Shown: piece after piece, positions 45,267 to 56,200 of the stretch | Layout: every line of letters starts with the position of its first letter | Numbering within the stretch: the stretch's first letter is position 1 | Assembly: GCA_045576355.1 (NCBI GenBank) | Contig: JAZNGG010000047.1 | Location: 15,975 to 79,974, forward strand | DNA from: Liminaster sp045576355 | GTDB taxonomy: Bacteria > Bacteroidota > Bacteroidia > Bacteroidales > UBA3663 | DNA: 64,000 bases | Direction of reading: 5' to 3' | Position numbers and translations under genes: made by a program | The notes under the pieces: model-generated | Seen by the model: the letters and a program-made list of their open reading frames with translations, nothing else | What the model was told of the DNA's origin: nothing | The model's database searches: none

Positions 45267-45298
45267 CAAAAGTACAACTTTTTTTATTATAGGACAAT
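45267..45298 (-). promoter_or_regulatory. Promoter of topA
   Basis: On the minus strand ATTG (45298-45295), 20 bases, TACTTTTG (45274-45267). The predicted start near 45260 gives a leader of about 100 nt. Confidence 0.65.
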
Positions 45299-45308
45299 AT
45301 TTTAATCG

Positions 45309-45347
45309 GAAAACTGAATGCAGCGAGTAGAGCAGCATTCAGTTTTC
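45309..45347. terminator. Hairpin between the barrel-protein gene and topA
   Basis: GAAAACTGAATGC (45309-45321) pairs perfectly with GCATTCAGTTTTC (45335-45347), a 13-bp stem with a 13-nt loop. It lies 18 bp after the stop of the barrel-protein gene, so terminator function is likely though the T-run is poor. Confidence 0.65.
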
Positions 45348-45364
45348 AACTTTCTGTTTTAAGT

Positions 45365-47194
45365 TTAAAATTGCAAAGAGGCTCCTATGTTGAAATTCAA
45401 ACGCTGTGCCGGGATTCCAGCCCAGACATCATACTTTTGACAAAGTAGATTGCCGAAAGAGGCATAGGCCAACAATTTGTCGCTGAAAGTCCAGGTCCCT
45501 TTCAGCCCTAAGTCAGATACACTCTTGAGCGATAATTCTTTTAAACCGGATATAGTTTGCACCCATGCATTACGTCCATAATATCCTCTGAATGACAATT
45601 CAATATTCAATTCCTTGAGCGGATTGGAGTATAAGAAAATTCCTGTTTGTAGGGCAGGCTGATAACTTCCCGTTTTCTCCCTGGTGTGCAGGTTATAGAG
45701 GATTGATCCTCGAGCAGAAAAATATCGGTCATAGGTATATGATACCTTTCCGCCGGCTTTAAAGCAGAGATCGTCGATATTTTCTATTCCGGTTAAAGTG
45801 TATCCATAGCGAGGGGACTGAACGATAGGGATCATGGCATCCATAGTATATTTTGCACCGACAAAGATTTCTCCATTAAGATCTCCCCAGTTATGATCAC
45901 AAAAACCTAACGTCATATCAAATAGTTCCCAGGGTGTTTTATATTGTTCGTAAGGGAGATAGAAGGGGTAACGAGACATCATCTCTCTTTGTGTATAGCG
46001 GTGCAGTCCTCCGGTAATGTCGGCATAGATCTTTTGTTTGGTGTCTCTGAAAGTATATGTCATGTGGATCTTTGGCGCAATACCCCAATGATTATCCGGT
46101 CCACTAATATAATCTGCACGCACACCTACTTGCAGGCGCAAGCTATCTTGTTGCAGTTTTATGTAGGGGGTAACGGAGATCTGTATGCCATCGGAGAGTT
46201 CCGGAAGTGAGGTTATTTCCTCTTCACGGTCTGCATAACTATAATTGAGTCCGGAGATGAATGCTGAAAGACCGCAGTCATAGGCATCAATGCGGGTAGC
46301 GATGTCCCCGAAAAGTTTAAATCTAAGCTCTGTGGCATCCGGCAGAGAGATGGCATAATCCTCCAGCTCCAGTCCGCTGCGGAATGTAATTCCCTCCTGT
46401 TGCTGTTTGTGGTTATCCAATGTAATACCAAAACGAAAATCGCTAAGCCCTACATTTTCGTCTTCATCAGTTGTGGTCCAAATGAATTTGGTGTTTGTTG
46501 GAGGAAAGTTTGTTAAGTAGCTCTCGTCTCCGAGGAGAGCATTGGGGAGTGTATAGTTTTTGTAGTCGTAATGCACAGAAGCCTCAACGGTCATTGCTGA
46601 AAGATCTCTGGTCAGAGCCGCCGCTACATACCCATTATAATATCTGTTTTTCCAATCGGGAAGACGGGTTTTATCGAAATAGTTCTTGTGGTTGGATTCT
46701 ATGTCAGCAATGGACATGTGATACCCTCCATTGACCCGCACTTGTGTTTTGTCGTCATCGATGATTTTGTAACCCGCATCAATGTTCGTATTCCAGTAGT
46801 TGCCCAAATTGGCATCAAGATAGCCCCGATAGGGAGAAAACGCTCTGTCATCAAATACCTGTCCTACAGGTAACTGTGTCACCGTTGTGTCTGTTGCCAT
46901 GCTAGCATTCCAATCTGCATATTTCACTGCTGTGCGCGTTACTATGGGCTGTTCGATAGCCGGTGTACGAACGATTTTATTGGCATCTCTCACTACGGGA
47001 TCAAATTCTCTTTCGATCACCATAGACTGAGACATATTATCCTCATTTTTCTTCTCTTCTTCTACGGTGGTTTGTATTCCTTTTCTTGTTGCTTTTCTCT
47101 TTCTCGCCCAAGCTTCTGTCGGAGTTAGGGTAGTGGATAGGACTAAGAGAGCGAGTAGCAGTACACGAGTATAGTGTATATTATTTTTTTTCAT
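45365..47194 (-). CDS. Outer-membrane beta-barrel-like protein (TonB-receptor-like)
   Basis: This 609-residue protein has a signal peptide (about 1-30, ending EAWA). A charged stretch (RKRKATRKG, EEEKKNED) and the conserved-looking MVIEREFDPVVRDANKIVRTPAIEQP follow. The rest has alternating aromatic and polar strands typical of a barrel (YRGYLDANLGNYWNTNIDAGY, GGLHRYTQREMMSRYPFYLPYEQ) and ends in a hydrophobic, Phe-terminated strand (FNIGASLQF). No TonB plug is evident, so receptor activity is doubtful. It starts 9 bp after the stop of the long TPR gene, forming an operon of two. The pair may build an envelope complex; the substrate is unknown. Confidence 0.75.
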   Translation of the reverse strand: MKKNNIHYTRVLLLALLVLSTTLTPTEAWARKRKATRKGIQTTVEEEKKNEDNMSQSMVIEREFDPVVRDANKIVRTPAIEQPIVTRTAVKYADWNASMATDTTVTQLPVGQVFDDRAFSPYRGYLDANLGNYWNTNIDAGYKIIDDDKTQVRVNGGYHMSIADIESNHKNYFDKTRLPDWKNRYYNGYVAAALTRDLSAMTVEASVHYDYKNYTLPNALLGDESYLTNFPPTNTKFIWTTTDEDENVGLSDFRFGITLDNHKQQQEGITFRSGLELEDYAISLPDATELRFKLFGDIATRIDAYDCGLSAFISGLNYSYADREEEITSLPELSDGIQISVTPYIKLQQDSLRLQVGVRADYISGPDNHWGIAPKIHMTYTFRDTKQKIYADITGGLHRYTQREMMSRYPFYLPYEQYKTPWELFDMTLGFCDHNWGDLNGEIFVGAKYTMDAMIPIVQSPRYGYTLTGIENIDDLCFKAGGKVSYTYDRYFSARGSILYNLHTREKTGSYQPALQTGIFLYSNPLKELNIELSFRGYYGRNAWVQTISGLKELSLKSVSDLGLKGTWTFSDKLLAYASFGNLLCQKYDVWAGIPAQRLNFNIGASLQF

Positions 47195-47203
47195 TGTCTG
47201 TTT

Positions 47204-50200
47204 TTATTTACAAAGGTTTATACGTTGTTCTATCATTTGATTGATTTCTTCATTGCTGTTATAATTGCTTTGCAAACTTTGTAGATATTGTTTTGCTTGG
47301 AACGTGTCTCCCTTTTGGATGTAAATGTCTGCCAATAGGATAAATGCCCGAGCCAGCCAGTATTGATGCGGTGTTCCGCTATTGATCAATTGGAAAACCT
47401 GAGTCTCTGCCTCTGCTGTTTGGTTGTCGTCAAAATAAAGTTGTGCCAATTGGTATTTTGCTTCAGCTCCATACATGCTGCGTGTGTCAGCAGATGCCTC
47501 TTTAAGGTCATCGATGGCATATTTTAACTCTTTCATCTCCATGAGTGATTTGCCACGGAGCAATTTGCCTTCCTGCCGCAGTGTTTCAGAGAGATGAGTG
47601 TCGGAATTAAGTTGTGTGAAGTTGAGCACTACATCTTCATGTTTGCCGAGTTGGGCAGCCATACGGGTGCTACCCATCAATGCTTTGCGTTTATGCTCTG
47701 CCTGGTCTGTCCTGACCACCAGTTGCTGATAGATGTCAAAAGCTTTTTCATAGTTCTGTTGTTCCTGATGTATTTCTGCCATGGCCATAAGCGCCTCGTC
47801 TGTATATTCCGAACCGGGCATGTTGGTTATGGCATCGTAATATTTGAGCGCCTCTTCCCAGCGTCCCTCTTTGTGGGTTGCCCGGGCAAGAGATATATTG
47901 GCATTCAATGCAAATTGTCCGTTAGGATAGACCACAAGATAGTCTTTAAGGGCTTTCTCTGCCTCTTGTGTTTTTCCGTTGGCGATAAGACGCGTTGCAG
48001 CAATGTAGGTCAAAGAATCCTGTTCTCCAAGTGACATAGGCATCTTTCCATCGATTTGTTGGATATATGAAGCATAGTCAGCGACTTGATTTCGCTCAAC
48101 GTAAATGTTTTTCAAGTCATCGAGTGCTGTCTGAGCCTCCTCGCTGCCGGGATGAAGTGTGATGATGTTTTTGTAGGCATCTATGGCTTCATTGACCCGC
48201 CCTGTATTATAATATACTAAAGCCAATTGCAGACCTGCTTCCGGTGCGCTTTGAGAGTTATAAAAATGAGATGTTACTTCTTGAAATGACTTGATCGCAT
48301 ATTCATTGTTGCCCAATATGAGATAGGTTTTTCCTTTCTCCAAATAGGCTTCGTCCAAATACTCACTTTCCGGATAATTTCGGATAAGGATGTCCAGATT
48401 GTCGATTTTGGCAGTGTATTTCTTTTGCAGACCTTGCATAAATGCTTTTTGATAGACCGCATAGTCAGCCGATGGAGTACCATTGTCATTGGCTGCGATA
48501 CTATAATAATTTTCTGCCTGGTTGAAATTGCGTAGATAGTAATAGCAGTCTGCCATGCGTGTGGTGGCATCTATATAAGGAGCCGTGTTCCGTTCGGAAG
48601 GCTGTGCTACATATTTCCCTAAAGCCTCCAGTGCACCGGAGAAATCCTGTTGTTTGTATTTGGTATATCCCAAATTGTAATATCCTGAAGCCAAATGAGA
48701 GGCATCGGATTGAGGCTTAATAGCGAGAAACTTTTCAAAGTCTTTTGCTGCAAGTGGATACTGACCATTCATGTAGTAAGCCTCTCCTCGCCAGTAATGA
48801 GCCTCTCCCAAAGTGTTTAGATTGAGTTTCCCAATGTTGATACACTCGGAAAAGAGTACGATGGCACGATCTCGATTTTCATTGATAAACTCTTGTACGG
48901 CAAGTCTGTAGAGCAAACGTTGCTTGGCTGTCTGGATCTTTATGGAGGGTTTTCTGATTTTTGCTATTGAGGCAAGTGCAGCTTCGTAGTTATGAGTCGT
49001 AGTGTACACATCTGAAAGATAGGTGCTGGCATTATCAGCATAGGGAGAGTTTGGATATTCGTTGAGGAAGTTTTCAAAAAGAGAGACCTCTTCATTAAAA
49101 GGAGAAAATGCTGTTTCGTGTACGACGACAGCATGATTATATGCCGCTTCTTCTCGTATTTTTGCATCGGCTACGAGGGTTGCCGCACGTTCGAAAGCCA
49201 TGCGGGCGCGAGAAAATTCTCCTTGATTCATATAGGTTTGTCCGAGTAACATAAATGATTTTTGTCCGGTCAGATCACAATCATTCACCTCGATGGCTTT
49301 GGTCAATGCTCGAACTGCAAGGTCATGATTACCTTCTTGGGCAGCCAATACACCACAATTGTATGCGCTGGAGGCAATCACTTGTTCCGCCTCTGTTATA
49401 TATGCGCTCAGATATTGCATCGCTTCTCGCGCTCTCCCTTTTTGCATATAGCACTCACCGATGATTCGGTTCAACTCATTCTTTTGCTCAATGGTAGTCG
49501 TGCTCTGAGAAAGTAATTGTAAAGATTGGGAAAGAGTCTCGTCCCACTTCTGTTGCCTATAAAGGATCTGTACGATGTAATAAGGGACTGTTGTATTATA
49601 CTTTTTGGATGATGGTAAAGCTCTGAATCTTTTCAGTGCTTGATCGTAATTCTGCTCTTCGTAATCGAGATAAGCTACGTAATAGGTCGCTTCGGTAGCA
49701 AAATCGCTGTTCCCGGATTTTTCGATGGCGATGAAGTATGGACGTGCTTCTCTGTAATTCTTGTTTTCGATCAGTGCCTGACCCAGTCGGAAGAAAAGTA
49801 AAGGCTGCTCTGTGGGTTTGATCTCTGCAACATTGATCTGTTGGAGCACATTCAGAGCAAGATCACTTTGGTTGTTGTACAGATAATGTGTGCCCAAAGC
49901 CAATTTTATTTCAGCGGCATAGGTTGAAGTCGGATATTCTGATAAAAAGCGTTTCAGCAGATATTCGCTATCACTATCGTTAAGTCCGGCTGTAGCTAAT
50001 GCTTTTAGGCATTCGAGACGTTCCTGCTCCGAAGAGGAAAGCGCCATGTCTCCCCATTCTTGTAATCTGTCCAAACAATCTCTATAAAGGTGCTGCGAGA
50101 ACAAATATTCGGCTTGCTGTAACTTCTCTGTCTGTATGTCCTGACTGTTATGCACTGCAGCCTGCTGTGCCATGAGTTGAAAAGGGAAAGAGATACTTAC

Positions 50201-50266
50201 GACCCAAATCAGAGTGTATAATAAGCCGGACACCTTAGCAATCGGTGTGAGTGAACGGATATTCAT
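47204..50266 (-). CDS. Long periplasmic TPR repeat protein
   Basis: This 1020-residue exported protein has a signal peptide (about 1-33, ending QLMAQQ). The mature part is nearly all tetratricopeptide-like helical repeats from about 45 to 1010. Examples are YYMNGQYPLAAKDFEKFLAIKP, YNLGYTKYKQQDFSGALEALGKYV and LALVYYNTGRVNEAIDAYKNII. TPR solenoids of this kind are protein-binding scaffolds. It has its own promoter and is followed after 9 bp by the barrel-protein gene, which is probably its partner. Confidence 0.9.
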   Translation of the reverse strand: MNIRSLTPIAKVSGLLYTLIWVVSISFPFQLMAQQAAVHNSQDIQTEKLQQAEYLFSQHLYRDCLDRLQEWGDMALSSSEQERLECLKALATAGLNDSDSEYLLKRFLSEYPTSTYAAEIKLALGTHYLYNNQSDLALNVLQQINVAEIKPTEQPLLFFRLGQALIENKNYREARPYFIAIEKSGNSDFATEATYYVAYLDYEEQNYDQALKRFRALPSSKKYNTTVPYYIVQILYRQQKWDETLSQSLQLLSQSTTTIEQKNELNRIIGECYMQKGRAREAMQYLSAYITEAEQVIASSAYNCGVLAAQEGNHDLAVRALTKAIEVNDCDLTGQKSFMLLGQTYMNQGEFSRARMAFERAATLVADAKIREEAAYNHAVVVHETAFSPFNEEVSLFENFLNEYPNSPYADNASTYLSDVYTTTHNYEAALASIAKIRKPSIKIQTAKQRLLYRLAVQEFINENRDRAIVLFSECINIGKLNLNTLGEAHYWRGEAYYMNGQYPLAAKDFEKFLAIKPQSDASHLASGYYNLGYTKYKQQDFSGALEALGKYVAQPSERNTAPYIDATTRMADCYYYLRNFNQAENYYSIAANDNGTPSADYAVYQKAFMQGLQKKYTAKIDNLDILIRNYPESEYLDEAYLEKGKTYLILGNNEYAIKSFQEVTSHFYNSQSAPEAGLQLALVYYNTGRVNEAIDAYKNIITLHPGSEEAQTALDDLKNIYVERNQVADYASYIQQIDGKMPMSLGEQDSLTYIAATRLIANGKTQEAEKALKDYLVVYPNGQFALNANISLARATHKEGRWEEALKYYDAITNMPGSEYTDEALMAMAEIHQEQQNYEKAFDIYQQLVVRTDQAEHKRKALMGSTRMAAQLGKHEDVVLNFTQLNSDTHLSETLRQEGKLLRGKSLMEMKELKYAIDDLKEASADTRSMYGAEAKYQLAQLYFDDNQTAEAETQVFQLINSGTPHQYWLARAFILLADIYIQKGDTFQAKQYLQSLQSNYNSNEEINQMIEQRINLCK

Positions 50267-50365
50267 GATGTCGTTATTTTTTTCGTTTAAGTGTATAAGC
50301 TTTTATATGTTTTACTATGTTAACTCTCAACGTTTCAATGAGACTTAACCCATTGTACACTCCGG

Positions 50366-50397
50366 CAAAGATATATAGTTTATTTGTTTTGTGCAAA
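50366..50397 (-). promoter_or_regulatory. Promoter of the TPR/barrel operon
   Basis: On the minus strand TTTG (50397-50394), 20 bases, TATCTTTG (50373-50366). The predicted start near 50360 gives a leader of about 94 nt. Confidence 0.7.
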
Positions 50398-50588
50398 ATT
50401 TTTGTTATTTATCCTCTTTACCATACTTGTCGGATTTTTATAGTTCCCCTTCAAAAATTATCTTTTATGTCTTCTGACAAAATTCGTAAGACATTCTTGC
50501 AAAAAAAGAGATAGTATGTTATAAATGTTTAAATTTTACTTTTTCATGCTTTATTTGTTGATAAACTTCAAGTGTAGGTTGATATTTC

Positions 50589-50619
50589 TTTGGAAAATAA
50601 ATGCTTTTTTGTACCTTTG
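50589..50619 (+). promoter_or_regulatory. Promoter of the RND efflux operon
   Basis: TTTG (50589-50592), 19 bases, TACCTTTG (50612-50619). The predicted start near 50626 gives a leader of about 80 nt before the TolC-family gene. No obvious operator palindrome was found in the rest of the 440-bp divergent region. Confidence 0.75.
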
Positions 50620-50705
50620 CAGGCACTTTAATGTCAGTGCGTGTAACGGATTACACACACTTGAACAAAATAACGAAAAGGTAAATCGAATTATAATAAA
50701 AACTA

Positions 50706-52055
50706 ATGAAACAAATCGTCGAGATGAAAGGTTTGGTTATGGGTTTAGGCATGTCTTGCTGTTTATTGACCGCAACGTCTGTTCAGGCACAAGACAGTAT
50801 CAGTATGAACCTAAACAAGATTTTGGAGGTTGCCCTGAGTGACAATCCGACCGTCAAGGTGGCAAATCAGGAAATTGAGATCAAGAAGTATGCGAAAAAA
50901 GAGACAGTCTCCGGATTGTTCCCAACGATTGCAGTCTCTGCTACCGGTAGTGATGCCATTGTGCAGCAGAAGATGAAACTCTCTTTCATGCCTGAGCCGA
51001 TCACCATGGGTCAGCAATTTACATATGCGTTAAGTGGATCTTTGACTCTGCCATTGATCGCACCCCAACTTTGGAAAACCATCTCCATCAACGAAGAGGA
51101 GGTGAAACTTGCCGTAGAAAAGGCGCGTTCTTCTAAGGTTGAGGCCATCAGTCAAGTGAAAAATGCTTATTATAGTCTTTTGTTGGCACGAGACTCTTAT
51201 GACGCATTAAATGCCAATTACAAAACAGCCATGCTCAATGCTGAGACCGTAAAGGCTAAATATGAGCAGGGACGTGTTTCTGAGTATGACAAGTTGGTGG
51301 CAGATGTACAAGTGGCATCAATCAAGCCCCAATTGTTGAGCAGCGAAAATGGTATAAAACTGGCAGAGATGCAACTCAAAGTTTTGATGGGTGTCGATGT
51401 GAATCAGCCCATCCGTTTTGAGGGACATTTGAGTGACTTTGAGGAGCAACTCTTTGCCGATCTGATGACACTTAAGAGTGATACTTCGTTGACCGATAAT
51501 AGCGCCCTCCGTCAGTTGGATATTCAGGAGCGTCAGCTAAAGTTGGCTGAGAAAATCAATAAACTCGGCTACATTCCGACATTGGCATTCTCGCTCAGTT
51601 CCGGATGGCAGGCCATGGCTGCTGAGTTCAATCCGTTTGATGCAGCATATTATCCCAATACGACTATCGCATTGGCATTCAATTGGACCATCTTTGACGG
51701 AGGTCAGAAATATATGAAGACCAAGCAGAATAAGATGACCCTTCAGAACCTTGACTTGCAGCGCGAGAATTTGACCCGTCAGTTGGAACTTGCGATCAAT
51801 AGTTCTCTCAATAGCATTGAGACTTCGGCTGAGCAGGTGGTTTCCAATAAGGAGAATATTTATTCTGCTGAGAAGGCTTATAACATCAGTCGCAAGCGTT
51901 ATGATGTGGGATCCGGCACTCAGCTTGAAGTGACCTCTTCAGAGACCTCTCTCTTGACAGCCAGACTGCAATATGCTCAAGCCATCTATAACTTTTTGTC
52001 AGCTCGCGCTTCACTCGAAGCTACATTGGGTAAACTGGTTTTGGGAGATAAGTAA
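50706..52055 (+). CDS. TolC-family outer-membrane efflux protein
   Basis: This is the outer-membrane channel of a tripartite pump, with 449 residues and a signal peptide ending SVQAQ (about 28). Two outer-membrane-efflux repeats are visible: ILEVALSDNPTVKVANQEIEIKK with AISQVKNAYYSLLLARDSYDAL, and LRQLDIQERQLKLAEKINKLGYIPTL with YNISRKRYDVGSGTQLEVTSSETSLL. Membrane-fusion and RND genes follow within 70 and 48 bp, giving an operon order common in Bacteroidales. The start could also be the internal ATG at residue 7. Confidence 0.93.
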   Translation: MKQIVEMKGLVMGLGMSCCLLTATSVQAQDSISMNLNKILEVALSDNPTVKVANQEIEIKKYAKKETVSGLFPTIAVSATGSDAIVQQKMKLSFMPEPITMGQQFTYALSGSLTLPLIAPQLWKTISINEEEVKLAVEKARSSKVEAISQVKNAYYSLLLARDSYDALNANYKTAMLNAETVKAKYEQGRVSEYDKLVADVQVASIKPQLLSSENGIKLAEMQLKVLMGVDVNQPIRFEGHLSDFEEQLFADLMTLKSDTSLTDNSALRQLDIQERQLKLAEKINKLGYIPTLAFSLSSGWQAMAAEFNPFDAAYYPNTTIALAFNWTIFDGGQKYMKTKQNKMTLQNLDLQRENLTRQLELAINSSLNSIETSAEQVVSNKENIYSAEKAYNISRKRYDVGSGTQLEVTSSETSLLTARLQYAQAIYNFLSARASLEATLGKLVLGDK

Positions 52056-52125
52056 ATCGTATCTTTATTTTAACTGCGGAGAAACGAATAATCGAATAAA
52101 AACAAAATAATTCACATATATAATA

Positions 52126-53163
52126 ATGAAAAAGCATTTATTTTACATTCCGTTGGTATTTCTGTCCATGATGTCTTGTGCTTCCAAGGATACAGAAAAC
52201 GCTGCTACTCAAACCGAGGCAGCAGAGAATGAGGTATTGTCTGTCAAAGTAAAAAAAGTATCTACTCAGGATGTGGCTCAGTTGACGGAGTTTACAGCCA
52301 ATGTTGAGGCAGAAGTGGTCAATAAGATTGCTCCACAAGCCCCTGTGCGTATTCGCAAAATTAATGTAGAGGTGGGTGACAATGTCCGTAAAGGTCAGGA
52401 ATTGGTCGTATTGGACAATAATAATTTGGCTCAGTTGGAGGCTCAGTTGAATAATCAGAGAGTAGAATTTGAGCGTGTCGATAATCTCTATAAGGTGGGC
52501 GGTGCATCCAAATCAGAATGGGATGCCAAGAAGATGCAGCTCGATATGCTCGAGACTTCTTATAAAAATCTTAAGGAGAACACTACACTTGTGAGCCCGA
52601 TCAATGGTGTTGTGACTGCTCGTAATTATGACAATGGAGATCTTTATGCCGGTTCTCCTGTCCTTGTTGTGGAGCAGATTTCTCCGGTGAAAATCATGAT
52701 CAACGTCAATGAGCAGTATTATAAGAATGTCAAAAAGGGGATGACAACAGAGAAGATTGCTTTGGATGCTCTCCCGGGTGAAAATTTCGAAGGTAAAGTC
52801 TCTTTGGTTTATCCGACACTCGATCCTGCTACCCGTACATTCCCCGTAGAGGTTCAGATTGCCAATGTCAATCAGCGTGTTCGTCCGGGTATGTTTGCCC
52901 GTGTGACACTCAACTGGGGTACTCAAAACCATGTTGTTGTGCCGGATGATGCCATCGTAAAGCAGAGTGGCTCCGGCGATCGTTATGTATGGGTTGTCAA
53001 TCCGGATAATACAGTCTCTTATAATAAGGTAGAATTAGGTCGTCGTTTGGGCGACAACAACGAGGAGTATGAGTTGCTCTCAGGTGTTGAAAATGGTTCG
53101 GTAGTAGTTATTGCCGGTCAGCACAAACTCAAAAACGGTGACAAAGTACAGATTGAAAATTGA
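52126..53163 (+). CDS. RND efflux membrane-fusion lipoprotein (HlyD/AcrA type)
   Basis: This periplasmic adaptor links the RND pump to the TolC-type channel. It has 345 residues and a lipoprotein signal with lipobox SMMSC (Cys18). The biotinyl-lipoyl-like half motifs are APVRIRKINVEVGDNVRKGQELVVLD and TLVSPINGVVTARNYDNGDLY. A short coiled-coil hairpin lies between them, and the beta-barrel segment PTLDPATRTFPVEVQIAN follows. The RND gene starts 48 bp downstream. Confidence 0.94.
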   Translation: MKKHLFYIPLVFLSMMSCASKDTENAATQTEAAENEVLSVKVKKVSTQDVAQLTEFTANVEAEVVNKIAPQAPVRIRKINVEVGDNVRKGQELVVLDNNNLAQLEAQLNNQRVEFERVDNLYKVGGASKSEWDAKKMQLDMLETSYKNLKENTTLVSPINGVVTARNYDNGDLYAGSPVLVVEQISPVKIMINVNEQYYKNVKKGMTTEKIALDALPGENFEGKVSLVYPTLDPATRTFPVEVQIANVNQRVRPGMFARVTLNWGTQNHVVVPDDAIVKQSGSGDRYVWVVNPDNTVSYNKVELGRRLGDNNEEYELLSGVENGSVVVIAGQHKLKNGDKVQIEN

Positions 53164-53211
53164 TCTGCCGGTAAATTTTAGTATCCAAAATTATAAAGAA
53201 AATACAGTAAC

Positions 53212-56200
53212 ATGAGTATATATTCTGGTTCGGTTAAACGACCGATTTTGACCGGTTTGGTCTTTGTGGCTATTGCCATATTCGGTTTGTTCTCACTGTC
53301 CAAGTTGCCGATTGACCTCGTGCCGGATATTGAGACGAACACCATCATGATCATGGAAACCTATCCGGGTGCCAGTGCCGAGGATATTGAGAATAACGTG
53401 ACCCGTCCGTTGGAGAATACGTTAAACTCAGTCAATTATCTGAAGCATATCTCCTCCAAGTCGAGAGAGAATTATGCGATGATTACCATGGAGTTTGAGT
53501 ACGGTCATGACATCGATGACTTGACCAATGATGTTCGTGACAAACTCGACTTGATTGTCGATCAGTTGCCGGATGGTGCCGGTACACCGATTATTTTCAA
53601 GTTCTCCAGTGATATGATCCCGATCTTGATGCTTTCTGCACAAGCTACGGAGAGTCGTGCTGCTCTCTATAAGATATTGGATGACTTGGTAGTCAATCCG
53701 ATTGCCCGTACACCCGGTGTTGGTTCGGTATCTATCGCCGGTGCTCCGGAGCGCGAGATTTATATCTATTGTGACCCCAATAAATTGGAGGCTTACAATC
53801 TCACCATTGAGTCTATCTCCTCGCTCATCGGTATGGAGAACACCAACATCCCCGGTGGTACATTCGACATCGGTAGCAATACATTCCCGCTTCGTGTCGA
53901 TGGCGAATTTGAAAGCCCACAGGAGTTGGAGAACCTCGTTGTCTCCACTACCGGCAATAAGACAGTCTATCTCAAGGACGTAGCCCGCATCGTTGATACC
54001 ACACAGGAGCGTGCTCAGAAAGTTTATACTTTCGTCACCAATCCTCAACTTGCTGAGGGCTATAGCGGCGAGCAGGGTGCGATGATCATCGTGCAGAAAC
54101 AGAGTGGTGCTAACTCTGTAGCCATTTCAGACAAGGTAATGGATATGATCCCTGAGTTGCAGAAGAATCTTCCTTCTGATGTGAAGCTGGGTGTGATTGT
54201 CAATACCTCAGACAACATTAAGGCCACCATCGGTTCATTGGCAGAAACCATTCTTTATGCCTTGATTTTCGTTGCGCTTGTCGTCTTTCTGTTCTTGGGT
54301 CGTTGGCGTGCTTGCTTCATCATCTGTTTGACGATCCCGATGTCTCTTGTCGCCTCTTTCATCTATTTGGCGATAACCGGATCTACACTCAACATGATTT
54401 CGCTCTCTTGTTTGAGCATTGCCATTGGTAGTGTCGTGGATGATGCGATTGTGGTGTTGGAAAACGTGACGACGCATATTGAGCGTGGTTCTGATCCGAA
54501 ACAGGCCTCTATGCATGGCACCAATGAGGTGGCTATTTCAGTTATTGCCTCAACGTTGACCATGTTGGCTGTGTTCTTCCCATTGACGATGATTACCGGT
54601 ATGTCCGGTGTCTTGTTCCGTGAGTTGGGTGCCATGATGTGTATCATTATGATCGTCTCTACAGCCTCAGCGTTGACGTTTACCCCGATGCTCTGTTCGC
54701 AGATGCTTCGCCTGAAACGCAAAGAGAACTGGTTCAGCCGTTGGTATGCTCACTATGTTGTTCATAACATCCTCGACCGTTTGGATGAGTGGTATGCCAA
54801 GCGAATCAATTGGTCAGTGCGTCACCGCAAGACCACCATCATCGGAGTCTTTGCATTGTTTTTCCTCAGTCTTCTTCCGGTGGGTTATGGACTGATCGGT
54901 ACTGGTTTCTTCCCGAGCAGTGATAGTGGTCGTATCTCCGTGAAATTGGAGTTGCCGATCGGTATCCGTCAGGAGCGTGCTGATGCCCTTGCCGCCGAGC
55001 TCTCCAAGATGTGGATGGATCGTTATGCCAAAGATAAAGTGATCAAGGCATGTAACTATACGACCGGACAGGCAGATACTGATAACACATTTGCCTCCAT
55101 GAGTGATAATGGTTCCCACATCATCAGTTTCAATATCGCCCTTTTCAATGTCGATGAACGTTTGGTAAAGAAGTCTATGTTTGACGTAGCCAATGAGATG
55201 CGTGCCGACTTGGCCAAATATCCGGAGTTCGCCAAAATACAGGTGACCGAAGGTGGTGGCGGCGGCGGTATGGGTGGCCAGACCACAGTTGACTTTGAGA
55301 TTTATGGATATGATTTGGCAGAGACAGATAACGTTGCCAATCAGATGAAGCAGCGCCTCCTCGAGGTGAAAGGTGTCTCTGAGGTGCGTATCAGTCGCCC
55401 TGACTATCAACCTGAAATCCAGGTAGATTTCGATCGTGAGAAGTTGGCTCGTTATGGACTCAATCTTTCCACTGCCGGTGGATTCTTACGTAACCGATTC
55501 AATGGTGCTACAGCCACTACCTATCGTGAGGATGGAGAGGAATATGACGTGATTGTCCGCTACGCTCCGGAGTTCCGAGAGAGCATCGAGAGCATCGAAA
55601 ATATCCTCCTTTATGGTAGTAATGGCAGCCGTGTCCGCATCAAGGACGTTGGTACGGTGGTAGAGAGATTTGCACCTCCGACCATCGAGCGTATGGACCG
55701 TGAGCGTGTCAATACTTTGACCTGTGTGGTCAATACGGCTGAAAACGACATGGGTTCGGTGGTGACTGCCGGTCGTGGGATCATCAATGACTTACGTGAA
55801 GAGGGTGTTTTAGGCACAAGCATCACCATCGGTATTGCAGGTTCTTATGAGGATCAGCAGGAGTCGTTTGCCGACCTCGGATTGCTCGGTATTTTGATTT
55901 TGGTGTTGGTTTACATTGTGATGGCTGCTCAGTTTGAGTCTTGGAGTGACCCATTTATCATCATGCTTGTCTCCATCCCATTCACCTTGACCGGTATTAT
56001 CTTAGGTCTTTGGATGACCGGTTGTGATCTCAACATCATGTCCATGCTTGGTGCGATCCTTTTGATTGGTATCGTGGTTAAGAATGGTATCGTCCTCATT
56101 GACTACATCCACATGCTGCGTGAACGTGGAGAGGGTGTAATCTCTGCTGTGGTTCATGCAGGTCGAAGCCGTATGCGTCCGGTGTTGATGACCACATTGA

